Shown piece by piece: positions 24,635 to 34,204 of a stretch of DNA of 47,697 nucleotides. Source of the DNA: Lachnospiraceae bacterium (GTDB taxonomy: Bacteria > Bacillota > Clostridia > Lachnospirales > Lachnospiraceae); NCBI GenBank assembly GCA_017524595.1, contig JAFXVI010000106.1, positions 1-47,697 of the forward strand, read 5' to 3'. Position numbers and translations under genes: made by a program. A model generated the notes under the pieces. That model did no database searches and had not been told where the DNA came from. It saw only the letters and a program-made list of their open reading frames with translations. The first letter of the stretch is position 1. The number at the start of each line of letters is the position of its first letter.

Positions 24635-25696
24635 TTGATAATTTCTGGCAGTAACATAGGAATGGAATCCGTAAGGAGATATTCCTCATTGCGCATGGAT
24701 GCGTACGGTATCACAACAAGACAGCCCAAGGTTTTGTCAGATACGGATACCGTAAGCGAAAGCAACAGCAAACCAACGGCGGGAAGCTTCAAAAATTCAA
24801 TGGACAACCTGTTGAAGCGCTTCGAAACCGCGAAGACATCCCGCATTACTCCGAATCATTTTGAAGAAAGCGCTATGGACCGCATAAGGACCGAATGCAT
24901 CAACTTCCTTATCCGGCTCCTGTTCGGCGGCAGCATTGATGAAAATGATTACTCCTGTTCAGATCTTAAGGATGACAGCAATGACTCTGACAGCGGTAGT
25001 TCAGGGAATCCCGTTACATCATTGTCAAAAGGGCTTGCCATGTATGAAGCTCACTATTTCTATGAATCCGAAGATGTAAGCTATCAGACAACAGGCACTG
25101 TGGTCACAGCCGACGGACGTGAGATTGATTTTAACTTAAGCTTCCAAATGAGCAGAAGCTTTGAACAGTACTATGAGAAAGAGCATACGCTCAACATTGG
25201 AAAACTGTGTGATCCTCTTGTTATCAATCTTGATACTGATATAGCAAGCGTGTCGGATCAGAAGTTTATGTTTGACATTGATTCGGACGGTATTAAGGAC
25301 AGTATTTCAACACTAAACAAAGGAAGCGGTTTCCTTGCACTTGATTTAAACGGGGATGGTGTGATAAATGACGGAAGCGAATTGTTTGGCACCGCCTCGG
25401 GAGACGGATTTAAGGATCTGTCAGTCTACGATTCTGACGGAAACGGTTGGATAGACGAAGCTGACGAGATATGGGACAAGCTTCTTATCTATTCACCAAA
25501 TGAAGACGGCAGCTCTTCTCTTTATGGATTATCGGAAAAGGGCGTGGGTGCCATATTCCTTGGCAATGTATCCACTGACTTTTCGTTAAACAACAGCACT
25601 GATAATTCCGTAAATGCTGTTATCCGCAAAACCGGCATGTTCCTGTTTGAAAACGGGATGGCCGGAACAGTGCAGCATCTCGATGTGGCCAGCTAA
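24635..25696 (+). CDS. Calcium-binding-type (EF-hand-like repeat) protein
   Basis: A 353-aa acidic protein. The N-terminus (MIISGSNIGMESVRRYSS) is not a classical signal peptide. A low-complexity Asp/Ser stretch lies at about 110-125. The C-terminal half has three DxDxDG-like loops: DIDSDG at 214-219, DLNGDGVINDGSELFG at 237-252, and YDSDGNGWIDEADEIWDKL at 265-283. These follow the calcium-loop pattern of large bacterial RTX/haemolysin-associated proteins. I infer calcium binding and possibly a surface or extracellular role; no enzyme domain is visible. The start is TTG, supported by AAGGGGG 8 nt upstream. The stop lies 5 bp before the long inverted repeat. Confidence 0.75.
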   Translation: MIISGSNIGMESVRRYSSLRMDAYGITTRQPKVLSDTDTVSESNSKPTAGSFKNSMDNLLKRFETAKTSRITPNHFEESAMDRIRTECINFLIRLLFGGSIDENDYSCSDLKDDSNDSDSGSSGNPVTSLSKGLAMYEAHYFYESEDVSYQTTGTVVTADGREIDFNLSFQMSRSFEQYYEKEHTLNIGKLCDPLVINLDTDIASVSDQKFMFDIDSDGIKDSISTLNKGSGFLALDLNGDGVINDGSELFGTASGDGFKDLSVYDSDGNGWIDEADEIWDKLLIYSPNEDGSSSLYGLSEKGVGAIFLGNVSTDFSLNNSTDNSVNAVIRKTGMFLFENGMAGTVQHLDVAS

Positions 25697-25701
25697 ATAA
25701 A

Positions 25702-25794
25702 GGGACATGGGGACGGTTCTTTTGTCCCACACCAAACTACTTTAACTATAGGATTTTAGTAAGGTGTGGGACAAAAGAACCGTCCCCGTGTCCC
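25702..25794. repeat. Long inverted repeat with 32-bp arms
   Basis: The left arm (25702-25733) and right arm (25763-25794) are inverse complements with a single mismatch that still allows a G-U pair. They enclose 29 bp. Each arm carries the GGACGGTTCTTTTGTCC core seen twice at 8215-8280. It lies between two convergent genes, so it could also act as a bidirectional terminator. The form suggests a MITE or REP-like element. Confidence 0.85.
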
Positions 25795-25801
25795 ATCTTA
25801 A

Positions 25802-28093
25802 TTACCCTGCATAGTAATTTATCAGACATCCTTTAAGGATTATTTCCCTCTCATCATCGGTCAGATCACCGAGACGCACGGTAAATTCCTTAAGTTCATC
25901 TCCCACTACATAAGCCTTTATCTCTTCTGCCTTATCCTCAACAGCCTTACGGATACCCGGGAAGAACAGGTAATCCTTATTCTTAAACGGCAGTTCACCT
26001 TCTTTTATAATAAACGGCAGCATACCCCAGTTGATGAGGTTGGAGCGATATCTCTTGGTCGCATACTCATTGGCTATATTGGCCCATCCGCCAAGTACCT
26101 TCTGACATGAAGCCGCCTGTTCACGCGCAGAACCGTCACCCGGCTTAACAGCAAATATCGTACTTCCAAATCCTGTATTGGTTTTATCCGTGTCAGCGAA
26201 TTTCTTTTTAATACTGTCCATTACGCCTTTTATATCCGGATTCGCTTCACAGGGATGTCCGCCACTTATCCTTGCATCCTCTGCCTTCTCTATTTCCTTG
26301 GCAAGTCCGACATAATCCGGATCCTTCCTTGAAAGCGTAAACTCCGCAAGTCCCAGAGGATTTGAACGGAATGACGATGTCTCACCTGAAGGGATCAGCT
26401 CGTCGGTAGTCGTTACCGGATCATGGATCTCGGATACGCACCTTAACACAAGGTTTTCCGGCAATGCGCTCATCTTCGGCCAGTCCTTGATATTCGGTCC
26501 AAACTTGATCTCTTCATCAGGATCAGCCACGCCCTTTGAATCAAATACACGGTTCTCATATATCGTCTTATCAAAATGATATTTATATTTCTTAAGAGTC
26601 CCTTCCTCGATGAACCTGTCTGCACCGGTAAGATAACCCTTGTTTGCAGCCGTGGCTGCGATGGAACGTGCATCCATAAGAGCAACCGAAGATATCTGAC
26701 CGTTCTGGAGCTTGGAACCTTCGCGGTTCGGGAAGTTCCTGGTTGAATGCCTTATCGAAAATGCATTGTTGGCAGGTGTATCGCCCGCACCGAAGCACGG
26801 TCCGCAGAACGCTGTCTTAAGTACAGCACCGGTTTCAAGTATCTTTGCCGCACAGCCGTTTTTGATAAGTTCCATATAAACAGGCATAGAAGCGGGATAC
26901 ACGCTCAATGTAAATTCATCTGATCCGATACTCGTTCCCTCAAGGATATCCGCTGCCGCACAGATATTCTCAAATCCGCCACCTGCACAGCCTGCTATGA
27001 TACCTTGATCCACATACAGTTTCCCGTCTCTTATCTTATTCTTAAGCGTATACTCAACCTGCCCGTCAAGACTTACAAGAGCCCTCTTCTCCACATCGTC
27101 AAGTATATCGAGGAGATTCTCATTAAGCTCATCTATCGTATATGTGTTGCTCGGATGGAAAGGCATTGCGATCATCGGCCTTATCGTGCCTAAGTCGATC
27201 TCGATAAGTCCGTCATAATATGCCACGTCGCCCGGATCGAGCCTCTTATACTCTTCCTTCCTTCCATGGATCTCGTAGAATTCCTCTATCTGCTCATCTG
27301 TCCTCCATATAGAAGATAAACAGGTTGTTTCCGTAGTCATTACATCAATGCCTATCCTGAAGTCGGCACTGAGTGAAGCAATGCCTGGTCCAACAAATTC
27401 CATTACCTTATTCTTGACATATCCGTTCTTAAATACGGCTCCGATTATCGCAAGCGCAACGTCCTGAGGACCAACGCCTGGAACGGGTTCTCCCATAAGA
27501 TATACGGCCACAACTCCCGGCCTGTCAATATCGTAGGTTCTGTTAAGAAGCTGTTTAACAAGCTCCGGACCACCCTCTCCGACTGCCATTGTTCCAAGTG
27601 CACCGTATCTTGTATGCGAATCGGAACCAAGGATCATCTTGCCGCACCCTGCAAGCATCTCCCTTGCAAACTGATGTATAACTGCCTGATGAGGCGGAAC
27701 ATACACGCCGCCGTATTTCCTGGCACAGGACAATCCAAACATGTGGTCATCTTCATTTATGGTACCACCAACTGCGCATAAGCTGTTATGACAGTTCGTA
27801 AGAACATAAGGCATGGGGAACTTCTCAAGTCCCGAGGCACGGGCCGTCTGGATGATACCCACGAAAGTTATATCATGGGAGGTAAGCTTATCAAACCTTA
27901 TCTTAAGCTTATCCATTGTTTCTGCAGTGTTATGCGACTTAAGGATACTGTAAGCAATGGTATTCTTAACCGCCTCTTCCTTCGTTACCTGCCTGTCTGC
28001 AGCTGCCTGTACCTTCTCCTGTGCTCCGTCATTATCAGGGATTACAGTACTCCCGTTTACAAGCCAGGCTCCGCCTTCCATTAAATTGACCAT
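25802..28093 (-). CDS. Aconitase-family hydratase
   Basis: A 763-aa Fe-S hydratase of the aconitase/isopropylmalate isomerase superfamily. Recognisable pieces are [20 protein letters not shown], the cluster ligands in [12 protein letters not shown] plus a Cys in [10 protein letters not shown], and RNFPNREGS. The C-terminal swivel domain has [19 protein letters not shown]. The middle motif departs from the CTNS of classical aconitases, so citrate/isocitrate specificity is likely but not certain. The start ATG at 28091-28093 follows AGGAGG; a longer frame would overlap queT. It lies 13 bp after queT and shares its promoter and riboswitch leader. Its stop is 8 bp from the inverted repeat. Confidence 0.85.
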   Translation of the reverse strand: MVNLMEGGAWLVNGSTVIPDNDGAQEKVQAAADRQVTKEEAVKNTIAYSILKSHNTAETMDKLKIRFDKLTSHDITFVGIIQTARASGLEKFPMPYVLTNCHNSLCAVGGTINEDDHMFGLSCARKYGGVYVPPHQAVIHQFAREMLAGCGKMILGSDSHTRYGALGTMAVGEGGPELVKQLLNRTYDIDRPGVVAVYLMGEPVPGVGPQDVALAIIGAVFKNGYVKNKVMEFVGPGIASLSADFRIGIDVMTTETTCLSSIWRTDEQIEEFYEIHGRKEEYKRLDPGDVAYYDGLIEIDLGTIRPMIAMPFHPSNTYTIDELNENLLDILDDVEKRALVSLDGQVEYTLKNKIRDGKLYVDQGIIAGCAGGGFENICAAADILEGTSIGSDEFTLSVYPASMPVYMELIKNGCAAKILETGAVLKTAFCGPCFGAGDTPANNAFSIRHSTRNFPNREGSKLQNGQISSVALMDARSIAATAANKGYLTGADRFIEEGTLKKYKYHFDKTIYENRVFDSKGVADPDEEIKFGPNIKDWPKMSALPENLVLRCVSEIHDPVTTTDELIPSGETSSFRSNPLGLAEFTLSRKDPDYVGLAKEIEKAEDARISGGHPCEANPDIKGVMDSIKKKFADTDKTNTGFGSTIFAVKPGDGSAREQAASCQKVLGGWANIANEYATKRYRSNLINWGMLPFIIKEGELPFKNKDYLFFPGIRKAVEDKAEEIKAYVVGDELKEFTVRLGDLTDDEREIILKGCLINYYAG

Positions 28094-28106
28094 GAATCTC
28101 CTCCTG

Positions 28107-28643
28107 CTATTTTTGCGTTGAAAGTGACATATATGAGTCATTGTTATTATCACGTGATCCCTCAAGAGACAAGTGATGCCATACAGGAAGCAGCGCTCTG
28201 ATGAGTATGGATCCAAAGATCATACACGATATGACCTCTCCTATTCCCACTGTAAGCATCTGTAAGGGTATTCCTCCGGGGATCCCATATGCATATGTTA
28301 AAATAAATGGTATTATCAGACAATTGGATATTACCGGCGGTATCGTTACCAGAAACTTGTTTTTTCTTAAATACCACGAACCCACTGCTCCGATCAATGT
28401 TGCCAATGAACCGAAAATGATATCAGGGAGCATACAGCCGGTTATGATGTTACTTAACAGACACCCTATAGCTAATCCCGGTATCGCTGCCGGCGTAAAG
28501 AACGGCAATACCGTAAGAGCCTCTGAAAACCTTACCTGGATCATCCCGCTGGCCAGATTAAAGCCGGCCGCAATGACGGTAAGAGCAGTATAAAGAGCAG
28601 CTATTACAGCTGCCTGAGTGATAAACAGAACTTTCTTATTCAT
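28107..28643 (-). CDS. queT: QueT-family queuosine precursor transporter (ECF S component)
   Basis: A 178-aa membrane protein with five to six hydrophobic segments, of the QueT/COG4708 family. It is thought to bind preQ0/preQ1-type precursors and to use a shared ECF energising module encoded elsewhere. The family pattern is seen in the N-terminal [28 protein letters not shown] and the [19 protein letters not shown] segment. The start ATG at 28641-28643 has a perfect AAAGGAGG; a longer frame is rejected. The leader folds as a preQ1-II-like riboswitch that would hide this ribosome site. Confidence 0.93.
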   Translation of the reverse strand: MNKKVLFITQAAVIAALYTALTVIAAGFNLASGMIQVRFSEALTVLPFFTPAAIPGLAIGCLLSNIITGCMLPDIIFGSLATLIGAVGSWYLRKNKFLVTIPPVISNCLIIPFILTYAYGIPGGIPLQMLTVGIGEVISCMIFGSILIRALLPVWHHLSLEGSRDNNNDSYMSLSTQK

Positions 28644-28648
28644 TTGAA

Positions 28649-28712
28649 CCTCCTTTAGGAATTCACACTCATAAAAAACTGAGATTATCGGATGGGAAGG
28701 AGCTAACATCCG
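28649..28712 (-). ncRNA. preQ1-II-like riboswitch upstream of queT
   Basis: On the minus strand CGGATG/CATCCG (28707-28712 with 28689-28694) encloses the loop TTAGCTCCTTCC. That loop is close to the conserved TTAGCTTCTTTC-type loop of preQ1-II RNAs. A small hairpin CTCA...TGAG follows. The 3' end AAAGGAGG, the queT ribosome site, can pair with CTCCTT of the loop to make the class-II pseudoknot. Ligand binding would then block queT translation. Assignment rests on sequence pattern plus the queT context. Confidence 0.8.
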
Positions 28713-28727
28713 TTTTGCAACTTCGCA

Positions 28728-28756
28728 AGTATAGCATATCGCTATTTAGATTTCAA
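28728..28756 (-). promoter_or_regulatory. Sigma-A promoter of the queT-hydratase unit
   Basis: Minus-strand TTGAAA (28751-28756), a 17-bp spacer and TATACT (28728-28733), about 15 bp upstream of the riboswitch. Confidence 0.8.
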
Positions 28757-28769
28757 GCATTCCATGTAC

Positions 28770-29684
28770 TTACGGATACCATTCGCTTATCTTTTCGTTT
28801 GATACCTCAAAATGCTGGTAATCTTTACTGTTTTTCCATTCACCGCCCCATTTAAAACCGTGTTCGATGAACAGGTTATAGCACAGGTCGCCTTTTTCTA
28901 TCTTATAATCAAACTGCGCATCTCTGTCAGCATAGGGTTCCCCACCTGCAGGATCAACATTTCTCTTACCTTCCACGGTCGTGATATACGGGTTATACAA
29001 CGGATTTATATCTACTGCCAGCCCTCTGCCGTGTTTGGATATATTTTTGGTACGCGGAACAAACCGGAAATTAAAGCATGATGAATTATTATCCTCCATC
29101 GACAAATCGTCATCTGCGTCATATTCATCCACAAGCCTTATCTTTTCGATCGGATAGCCATTCTCATACAGATCCTTAAATATTTCCAGCACATCCTCTG
29201 CAATATGCGTGTTTACGATCATCTCGCCTTCATGCTCTGTGCCGTTAATATCCCTGTGCAGTACATGCAGGTATCTTAAGTCCTCTCTTGGAAGCGTGCA
29301 GTCTTCCTTAAATGACTTTCCGTATATCCGTGCAAATATATCACCATCTATCTCTGTTATGTAGAAGCTTTCCCCCGCAACTGTATCTTCTCTCATGCTC
29401 TCCATTCCGTTTATTTCCGTTTCCTCTGACCTTTTGGCTATATGATATTCTGCTTCTTCCCCAGCCGCCTTATTACCTTCCGGAAAGTCACCCTCATCAT
29501 CTTCCTCATCTCCGGTCCTTTCATTCAGCTTGATCACCGGCTCTTCTTCGGCAGTATCGGATGGTGAATCTTCCTGCTGTTCCTTTATATCAGGTGAGGC
29601 TGTCCCGTGGAAACCGGTACCGCATCCTGACAGCAATACTGTCATTACAAATATGAATATAAAGAACTTTACAGGTCTATCCAT
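28770..29684 (-). CDS. Lipoprotein with M15-family (VanY-like) peptidase domain
   Basis: A 304-aa exported lipoprotein. The signal peptide ends in the lipobox LLSGC (Cys21). A long acidic linker (about 25-100) is followed by a C-terminal D-alanyl-D-alanine carboxypeptidase-like domain of family M15 (about 185-304). Its metal-site motifs are SKHGRGLAVDINP and DYQHFE (His291), with GFKWGGEW between them. It is likely to trim peptidoglycan stem peptides outside the cell. No strong ribosome site sits at ideal spacing (AGAGGG is 12 nt away). It follows the papain-like gene by 31 bp. Confidence 0.9.
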   Translation of the reverse strand: MDRPVKFFIFIFVMTVLLSGCGTGFHGTASPDIKEQQEDSPSDTAEEEPVIKLNERTGDEEDDEGDFPEGNKAAGEEAEYHIAKRSEETEINGMESMREDTVAGESFYITEIDGDIFARIYGKSFKEDCTLPREDLRYLHVLHRDINGTEHEGEMIVNTHIAEDVLEIFKDLYENGYPIEKIRLVDEYDADDDLSMEDNNSSCFNFRFVPRTKNISKHGRGLAVDINPLYNPYITTVEGKRNVDPAGGEPYADRDAQFDYKIEKGDLCYNLFIEHGFKWGGEWKNSKDYQHFEVSNEKISEWYP

Positions 29685-29715
29685 CCCTTTTCATATCCCT
29701 CTCTTATCTTCCGGA

Positions 29716-30603
29716 TCATCTGCCGATCCACCCGAACAATCCTCTGAATACGGCCCTGCACAGCACGAAAACGGAATTTCTCATATCCGCCCGGACTACA
29801 GCATCCGATCCTGCAGGCGTGAAATAATACAGGCAGCTTGTATATGCCCTTGTCTTATGCCATGACCGGTTAAGCTTATCATACGATACCGTGGCAACCC
29901 GTCCCCAGGTAGACAGCTTGATGAGCGGTGCATCATCACCGTTATCTACGATGCCTGTTATCGTCATAAAGTGGGATCTTACTCCCTTCTTAGTATCACT
30001 CCCGCTTTCCAGTTCGCCGCTCCTGCCTGAATAAAGCCTCAAGGGATGCCTGTTAAGAGAAGTCAGCATGACAATACATCCTCCCTTACTAAGTCCCTCT
30101 TTTATGAACTCAAGCCCCCTGTCATATGAACAGAACGCTGTCGGCAGCGCATGAACATGCAGCAGCAGTCCCTTGCTCCTGCAGAACTTTAGCGTACCGC
30201 TTATAAATCCGTTAAGGCTTAGCCCGAGATTTGAAGGGATTACCTTAAATACCTTATTATCCCTCTTTACTGCATCATATATCCGCCTTATCACCGGAAC
30301 TTCCAGTACAAGCATTGATCTATAGATATCCCCCATAAGAGAGATAAAATCATCCTTATAATATACATCCCCCGTAAGCGCCTTAAGCTCTCCCGCCACA
30401 CCTTCATCCATGAATCGCTCAGGATACTTACATGCAAGGGTACGGAGCATATTTGCACAGGCTACAGAACCGCAGCCTGCTACAGCCCTGGTATTCGACA
30501 TATACCAGTTCTGGTCTCCGCCGTAGTACTTTCCTCCCGATCTCCTGTCAGTTATTATCAGCGGATCATATTCAGTTTTTCTATCTTCACCTGTTTTTGC
30601 CAT
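29716..30603 (-). CDS. Papain-like (C39-like) cysteine peptidase fold protein, probable
   Basis: A 295-aa protein without a signal peptide. A Gln31...Cys44 pair in DQNWYMSNTRAVAGCGSVACANML, His211 in SHFMTITGI and the LSTWGR segment (231-236) resemble the Gln-Cys-His pattern of papain/C39-like peptidases. The residue after the His is less typical, with Ser where Asn or Asp would be expected. Function is therefore inferred; it may be a peptidase or an inactive relative. The start at 30601-30603 is chosen by conservation of what follows. A further ATG at 30649-30651, 7 nt after the AEC stop, is the alternative. It lies between an AEC transporter and an M15 lipoprotein. Confidence 0.55.
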   Translation of the reverse strand: MAKTGEDRKTEYDPLIITDRRSGGKYYGGDQNWYMSNTRAVAGCGSVACANMLRTLACKYPERFMDEGVAGELKALTGDVYYKDDFISLMGDIYRSMLVLEVPVIRRIYDAVKRDNKVFKVIPSNLGLSLNGFISGTLKFCRSKGLLLHVHALPTAFCSYDRGLEFIKEGLSKGGCIVMLTSLNRHPLRLYSGRSGELESGSDTKKGVRSHFMTITGIVDNGDDAPLIKLSTWGRVATVSYDKLNRSWHKTRAYTSCLYYFTPAGSDAVVRADMRNSVFVLCRAVFRGLFGWIGR

Positions 30604-30658
30604 CGTATTTTTCCGCCTTCTATCCAAACATAAACACAATGATCTATGCATGATCCCA

Positions 30659-31600
30659 CTACAGGAAATACATAACAACTGGTATTGTAAATATCGATGT
30701 GACCGTAGTAAGTATTATTCCCGCCGAGATCAGGTCTTCCTTTACACCGTACTGTTTGGCCATCATGATCGGCATATTCGCGGCAGGCATCGCTGACATC
30801 ACGGCTATCGTCCTCAATATGAGTTCATTTGTGATGAACATCTTCATAACATATATGATGATCACCGGCACAATGATCTGACGGATCACCACAAACACAT
30901 ACAGTCTCCATTTTGTAAACACTTCTCTTGGGATCATCTGTGCAACTGACGTACCCAGAACGAGCATTGACAGGAAAGTCGTGCAGTTCGCTATATAGGT
31001 AAGCGTAGAATTTACCATATCAGGCAGCTTGATATCCGACAGATATATAACTATTGTCACTACCGCCATAACCGTGCCGGAATTTATGATATTCTTAACA
31101 GAAAAATCGTCCTTTAGCTCCTCATCCGGATGCTGCTGCGCCGCCACAGCCCTTAAGGATGATGCCCCGTAAGTATAGATTATTATATTGAACACAAGGC
31201 AGCAGATCGAAACGAAGATAAGTGACTCTGAGCCAAGTACTGCAGATGCAAACGGGATGCCGATAAACCCAACATTTCCGAAGATAGCGATCATCCTGTA
31301 TGCATATCTTTTATCTTTTTCCACTTTAAGAAGCATCGGGATCAGGTATGCAAACGGAATAAGTATCACATACATTATAGCAAAGCTCAAAAATGCCATA
31401 CCTACTGCTCCCGCACTGACTTTCTGTTCTTCAGAGAGCGCTGAACACAAAAGAGTTATCGGATTTGTGATATTTACAATGATCCACGATAAATGTCTGG
31501 ATGATTCATTGGACAGATGATTTTTCTTATATAGATATACTCCGATCAGTATCATCACAAAGATGATGATCATCTGTTTTTGTACGACCCAAATACTCAT
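30659..31600 (-). CDS. AEC (auxin efflux carrier) family transporter
   Basis: A 313-aa integral membrane protein with about ten hydrophobic helices. It shows the family features IIVNITNPITLLCSAL, FGNVGFIGIPFASAVLG and MPAANMPIMMAKQYG. Bacterial AEC proteins export or import small organic acids such as malate or lactate; the substrate cannot be read here. The start has AAGGAAAGG. First gene of a three-gene run with the papain-like and M15 genes. Confidence 0.9.
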   Translation of the reverse strand: MSIWVVQKQMIIIFVMILIGVYLYKKNHLSNESSRHLSWIIVNITNPITLLCSALSEEQKVSAGAVGMAFLSFAIMYVILIPFAYLIPMLLKVEKDKRYAYRMIAIFGNVGFIGIPFASAVLGSESLIFVSICCLVFNIIIYTYGASSLRAVAAQQHPDEELKDDFSVKNIINSGTVMAVVTIVIYLSDIKLPDMVNSTLTYIANCTTFLSMLVLGTSVAQMIPREVFTKWRLYVFVVIRQIIVPVIIIYVMKMFITNELILRTIAVMSAMPAANMPIMMAKQYGVKEDLISAGIILTTVTSIFTIPVVMYFL

Positions 31601-31647
31601 GCCTTTCCTTCTTCTTGTTAAGGGGTTTTATTGTCTTTCTTTCAAAT

Positions 31648-31675
31648 CAAGGGACCGCAATCCTGCGATCCCTTG
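31648..31675 (-). terminator. Terminator hairpin downstream of glgP
   Basis: A 12-bp stem, CAAGGGATCGCA with TGCGGTCCCTTG on the minus strand (one G-U), and a 4-nt loop. It is followed by ATTTGAAAG, so the U-tract is poor. Confidence 0.6.
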
Positions 31676-31701
31676 CATCAATATCCTGTGGTTATCCTTC
31701 T

Positions 31702-34170
31702 TTATTTCCTGATCGTAACCTTATCAAGATGCCATATATCATTTACATATTCCTGAATGGTACGGTCTGATGTAAACTTACCGGAACATGCGGTGTTAAG
31801 TATTGCCATCTTAGCCCATCTCTTCTCATCCTTGTAGGCTTCTTCAACCTTCTTCTGAGCCTCGGCGTATGCCTTGAAGTCCTTCAGGATGAAGTATGTA
31901 TCAGCCCTTGATGAAACCTGAGTGTTGAGCAGCGAATTATACAGATCTCTGAACATCTCAGGATCGTTCGGACAGTAATATCCGTTTATGAGCTGCATAA
32001 GTACCTTGCGGATATCAGGATCATTGTTGAATATCTCCTGTGGATTGTAACCGCCGCGGTTCTCATAATTTATTACTTCTTCTGAACTAAGACCGAAGAT
32101 AAATGCGTTATCCTTGCCTACTTCTTCAACTATCTCGACATTGGCTCCGTCCATTGTACCGAGCGTAACCGCTCCGTTAAGCATGAACTTCATGTTACCT
32201 GTTCCGGAAGCCTCCTTACTTGCCGTAGATATCTGCTCGGATACATCAGCTGCTGCAAAGATCCACTCGGCATTTGATACACGGTAATCCTCTATGAACA
32301 CTACCTTGATCTTGCCGTTTATCGAAGCATCATTGTTAACAACATCTGCAACCGTGTTTATAAGCTTGATCGTAAGCTTGGCTGTCCTGTAGCCTGCTGC
32401 CGCCTTTGCACCGAAGATGAAAGTCCTCGGATAGAATTCCATCTCTGGATGCTCCTTAAGTTCATTATAGAGGTACATTATATGCAGGATGTTAAGCAGC
32501 TGTCTCTTGTACTCATGAAGACGCTTTACCTGAACGTCAAAGATCGATCTCGGATCAACCTCAATACCGTTGTTCTCAAGTATATACTTTGCAAGGCGTA
32601 CCTTGTTCTGATACTTGATATTCATGAATTCCTGCTGAGCCTTCGGATCATCAGCAAACACCTTAAGCTTATTGATCTTGGGAAGGTTCGTGATCCAGTC
32701 ATCACCTACCCTTGAAGTAACCCAGTCTGCAAGCAGCGGATTTCCGTGGAGCAGGAAACGCCTCTGTGTGATACCGTTTGTCTTGTTATTGAACTTCTCA
32801 GGCATCATCTCATAGAAATCCTTTAACTCCTGATTCTTAAGGATCTCTGTATGTAGCCTAGCAACACCGTTTACGGAGAAACCAGCGCAGATCGCAAGGT
32901 GAGCCATCTTAACCTGTCCGTCATAAATGATCGCCATCTTGCGGACCTTCTCCTCGTTACCGGGATACTTGGCCCTTATCTGCTCAATGAATCTCCTGTT
33001 TATCTCTTCAACTATCTGATATATTCTCGGAAGAAGTCTTGAGAACAGCTCTATAGGCCATTTCTCCAAAGCTTCCGACATAATCGTATGGTTCGTATAA
33101 GCGCAGGTCTTAGTGGTAACCGCCCATGCTTCATCCCAGCCAAGGTTATACTCATCCATAAGTATCCTCATAAGCTCAGCTACCGTGACCGTCGGATGTG
33201 TATCATTAAGCTGGAAGACCACCTTCTCATACAGCTTCCTTACATCATCATGTGTACGCATGTATTTCTCAACCGCTTCCTGGATGCTGGCTGAAATAAA
33301 GAAGTACTGCTGCTTAAGCCTGAGTTCCTTGCCTGCGTAATGATTATCATTGGGATAAAGCACCTCGCAGATATTCCTTGCAAGGTTCTCCTGCTCAACG
33401 GCCATCTTGTAATCGCCCTTGTCAAAGGAATCAAGCTGGAAACATTCAACCGGCTGTGCGTCCCAGATTCTTAACGTATTAACTATCCTGTTGCCATAAC
33501 CTACTATAGGCAGATCATAAGGAATAGCCTGTACCGACTGATATCCTTCCTGCGAAAAATGACTCTCGCCAAACTCATCTACATCCACCTTAACGTAGCC
33601 GCCGAACTTAACTAACTTGGCATACTCTGGACGGCGCAGCTCGAACGGATTACCGTCCTTAAGCCAGTTATCCGGTACCTCTACCTGATAACCATCTCTT
33701 ATTTCCTGCTTAAACATACCGTAGCGGTATCTGATACCGCAGCCGTATGCACTGTATCCAAGTGTTGCGAGTGAATCGAGGAAGCAGGCAGCCAGACGTC
33801 CGAGACCTCCGTTACCAAGAGCTGCATCCCTCTCCTGATCTTCAACAAGGTTGATATCTATGCCCAGCTCGTCAAGTGCTTCCGCTACTTCCTTGTATTC
33901 CCTTAAGTTAATAAGGCTGTTGCCCAGAGCCCTTCCCATAAGGAACTCCATCGAAAGATAGTAGACAGTCTTTGGATCCTTCTTCTCATAAGCCTTCTGG
34001 GTATCCATCCAGTTGTCAATGATGGTATCCTTAACCGCATAACAAACTGCCTGGAATATCTGCTGTTCCGTAGCTTCCTTAAGCGTTTTGCGGTAAAGTG
34101 TCTTCACATTGTCGCTGACAACCTTCTTAAATGCTTCCTTGTCGAACTGCTGTGCCTGTTTCTTAACCAA
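31702..34170 (-). CDS. glgP: Glycogen/alpha-glucan phosphorylase
   Basis: Releases glucose-1-phosphate from glycogen or maltodextrin with PLP as cofactor. The 822-aa GT35 enzyme shows ALGNGGLGRLAACFLDS, VKRLHEYKRQLLN, and the PLP-lysine motif EASGTGNMKFMLNG (Lys661) with GTMDGANVEI. The start is TTG (34168-34170), supported by AGGAGG 8 nt upstream. No other glycogen gene is nearby. It follows ileS by 34 bp and may share its transcript. Confidence 0.96.
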   Translation of the reverse strand: MVKKQAQQFDKEAFKKVVSDNVKTLYRKTLKEATEQQIFQAVCYAVKDTIIDNWMDTQKAYEKKDPKTVYYLSMEFLMGRALGNSLINLREYKEVAEALDELGIDINLVEDQERDAALGNGGLGRLAACFLDSLATLGYSAYGCGIRYRYGMFKQEIRDGYQVEVPDNWLKDGNPFELRRPEYAKLVKFGGYVKVDVDEFGESHFSQEGYQSVQAIPYDLPIVGYGNRIVNTLRIWDAQPVECFQLDSFDKGDYKMAVEQENLARNICEVLYPNDNHYAGKELRLKQQYFFISASIQEAVEKYMRTHDDVRKLYEKVVFQLNDTHPTVTVAELMRILMDEYNLGWDEAWAVTTKTCAYTNHTIMSEALEKWPIELFSRLLPRIYQIVEEINRRFIEQIRAKYPGNEEKVRKMAIIYDGQVKMAHLAICAGFSVNGVARLHTEILKNQELKDFYEMMPEKFNNKTNGITQRRFLLHGNPLLADWVTSRVGDDWITNLPKINKLKVFADDPKAQQEFMNIKYQNKVRLAKYILENNGIEVDPRSIFDVQVKRLHEYKRQLLNILHIMYLYNELKEHPEMEFYPRTFIFGAKAAAGYRTAKLTIKLINTVADVVNNDASINGKIKVVFIEDYRVSNAEWIFAAADVSEQISTASKEASGTGNMKFMLNGAVTLGTMDGANVEIVEEVGKDNAFIFGLSSEEVINYENRGGYNPQEIFNNDPDIRKVLMQLINGYYCPNDPEMFRDLYNSLLNTQVSSRADTYFILKDFKAYAEAQKKVEEAYKDEKRWAKMAILNTACSGKFTSDRTIQEYVNDIWHLDKVTIRK

Positions 34171-34204
34171 ACTCTTATCCTCCTACAAGTTTTTCTATAT
34201 TACC

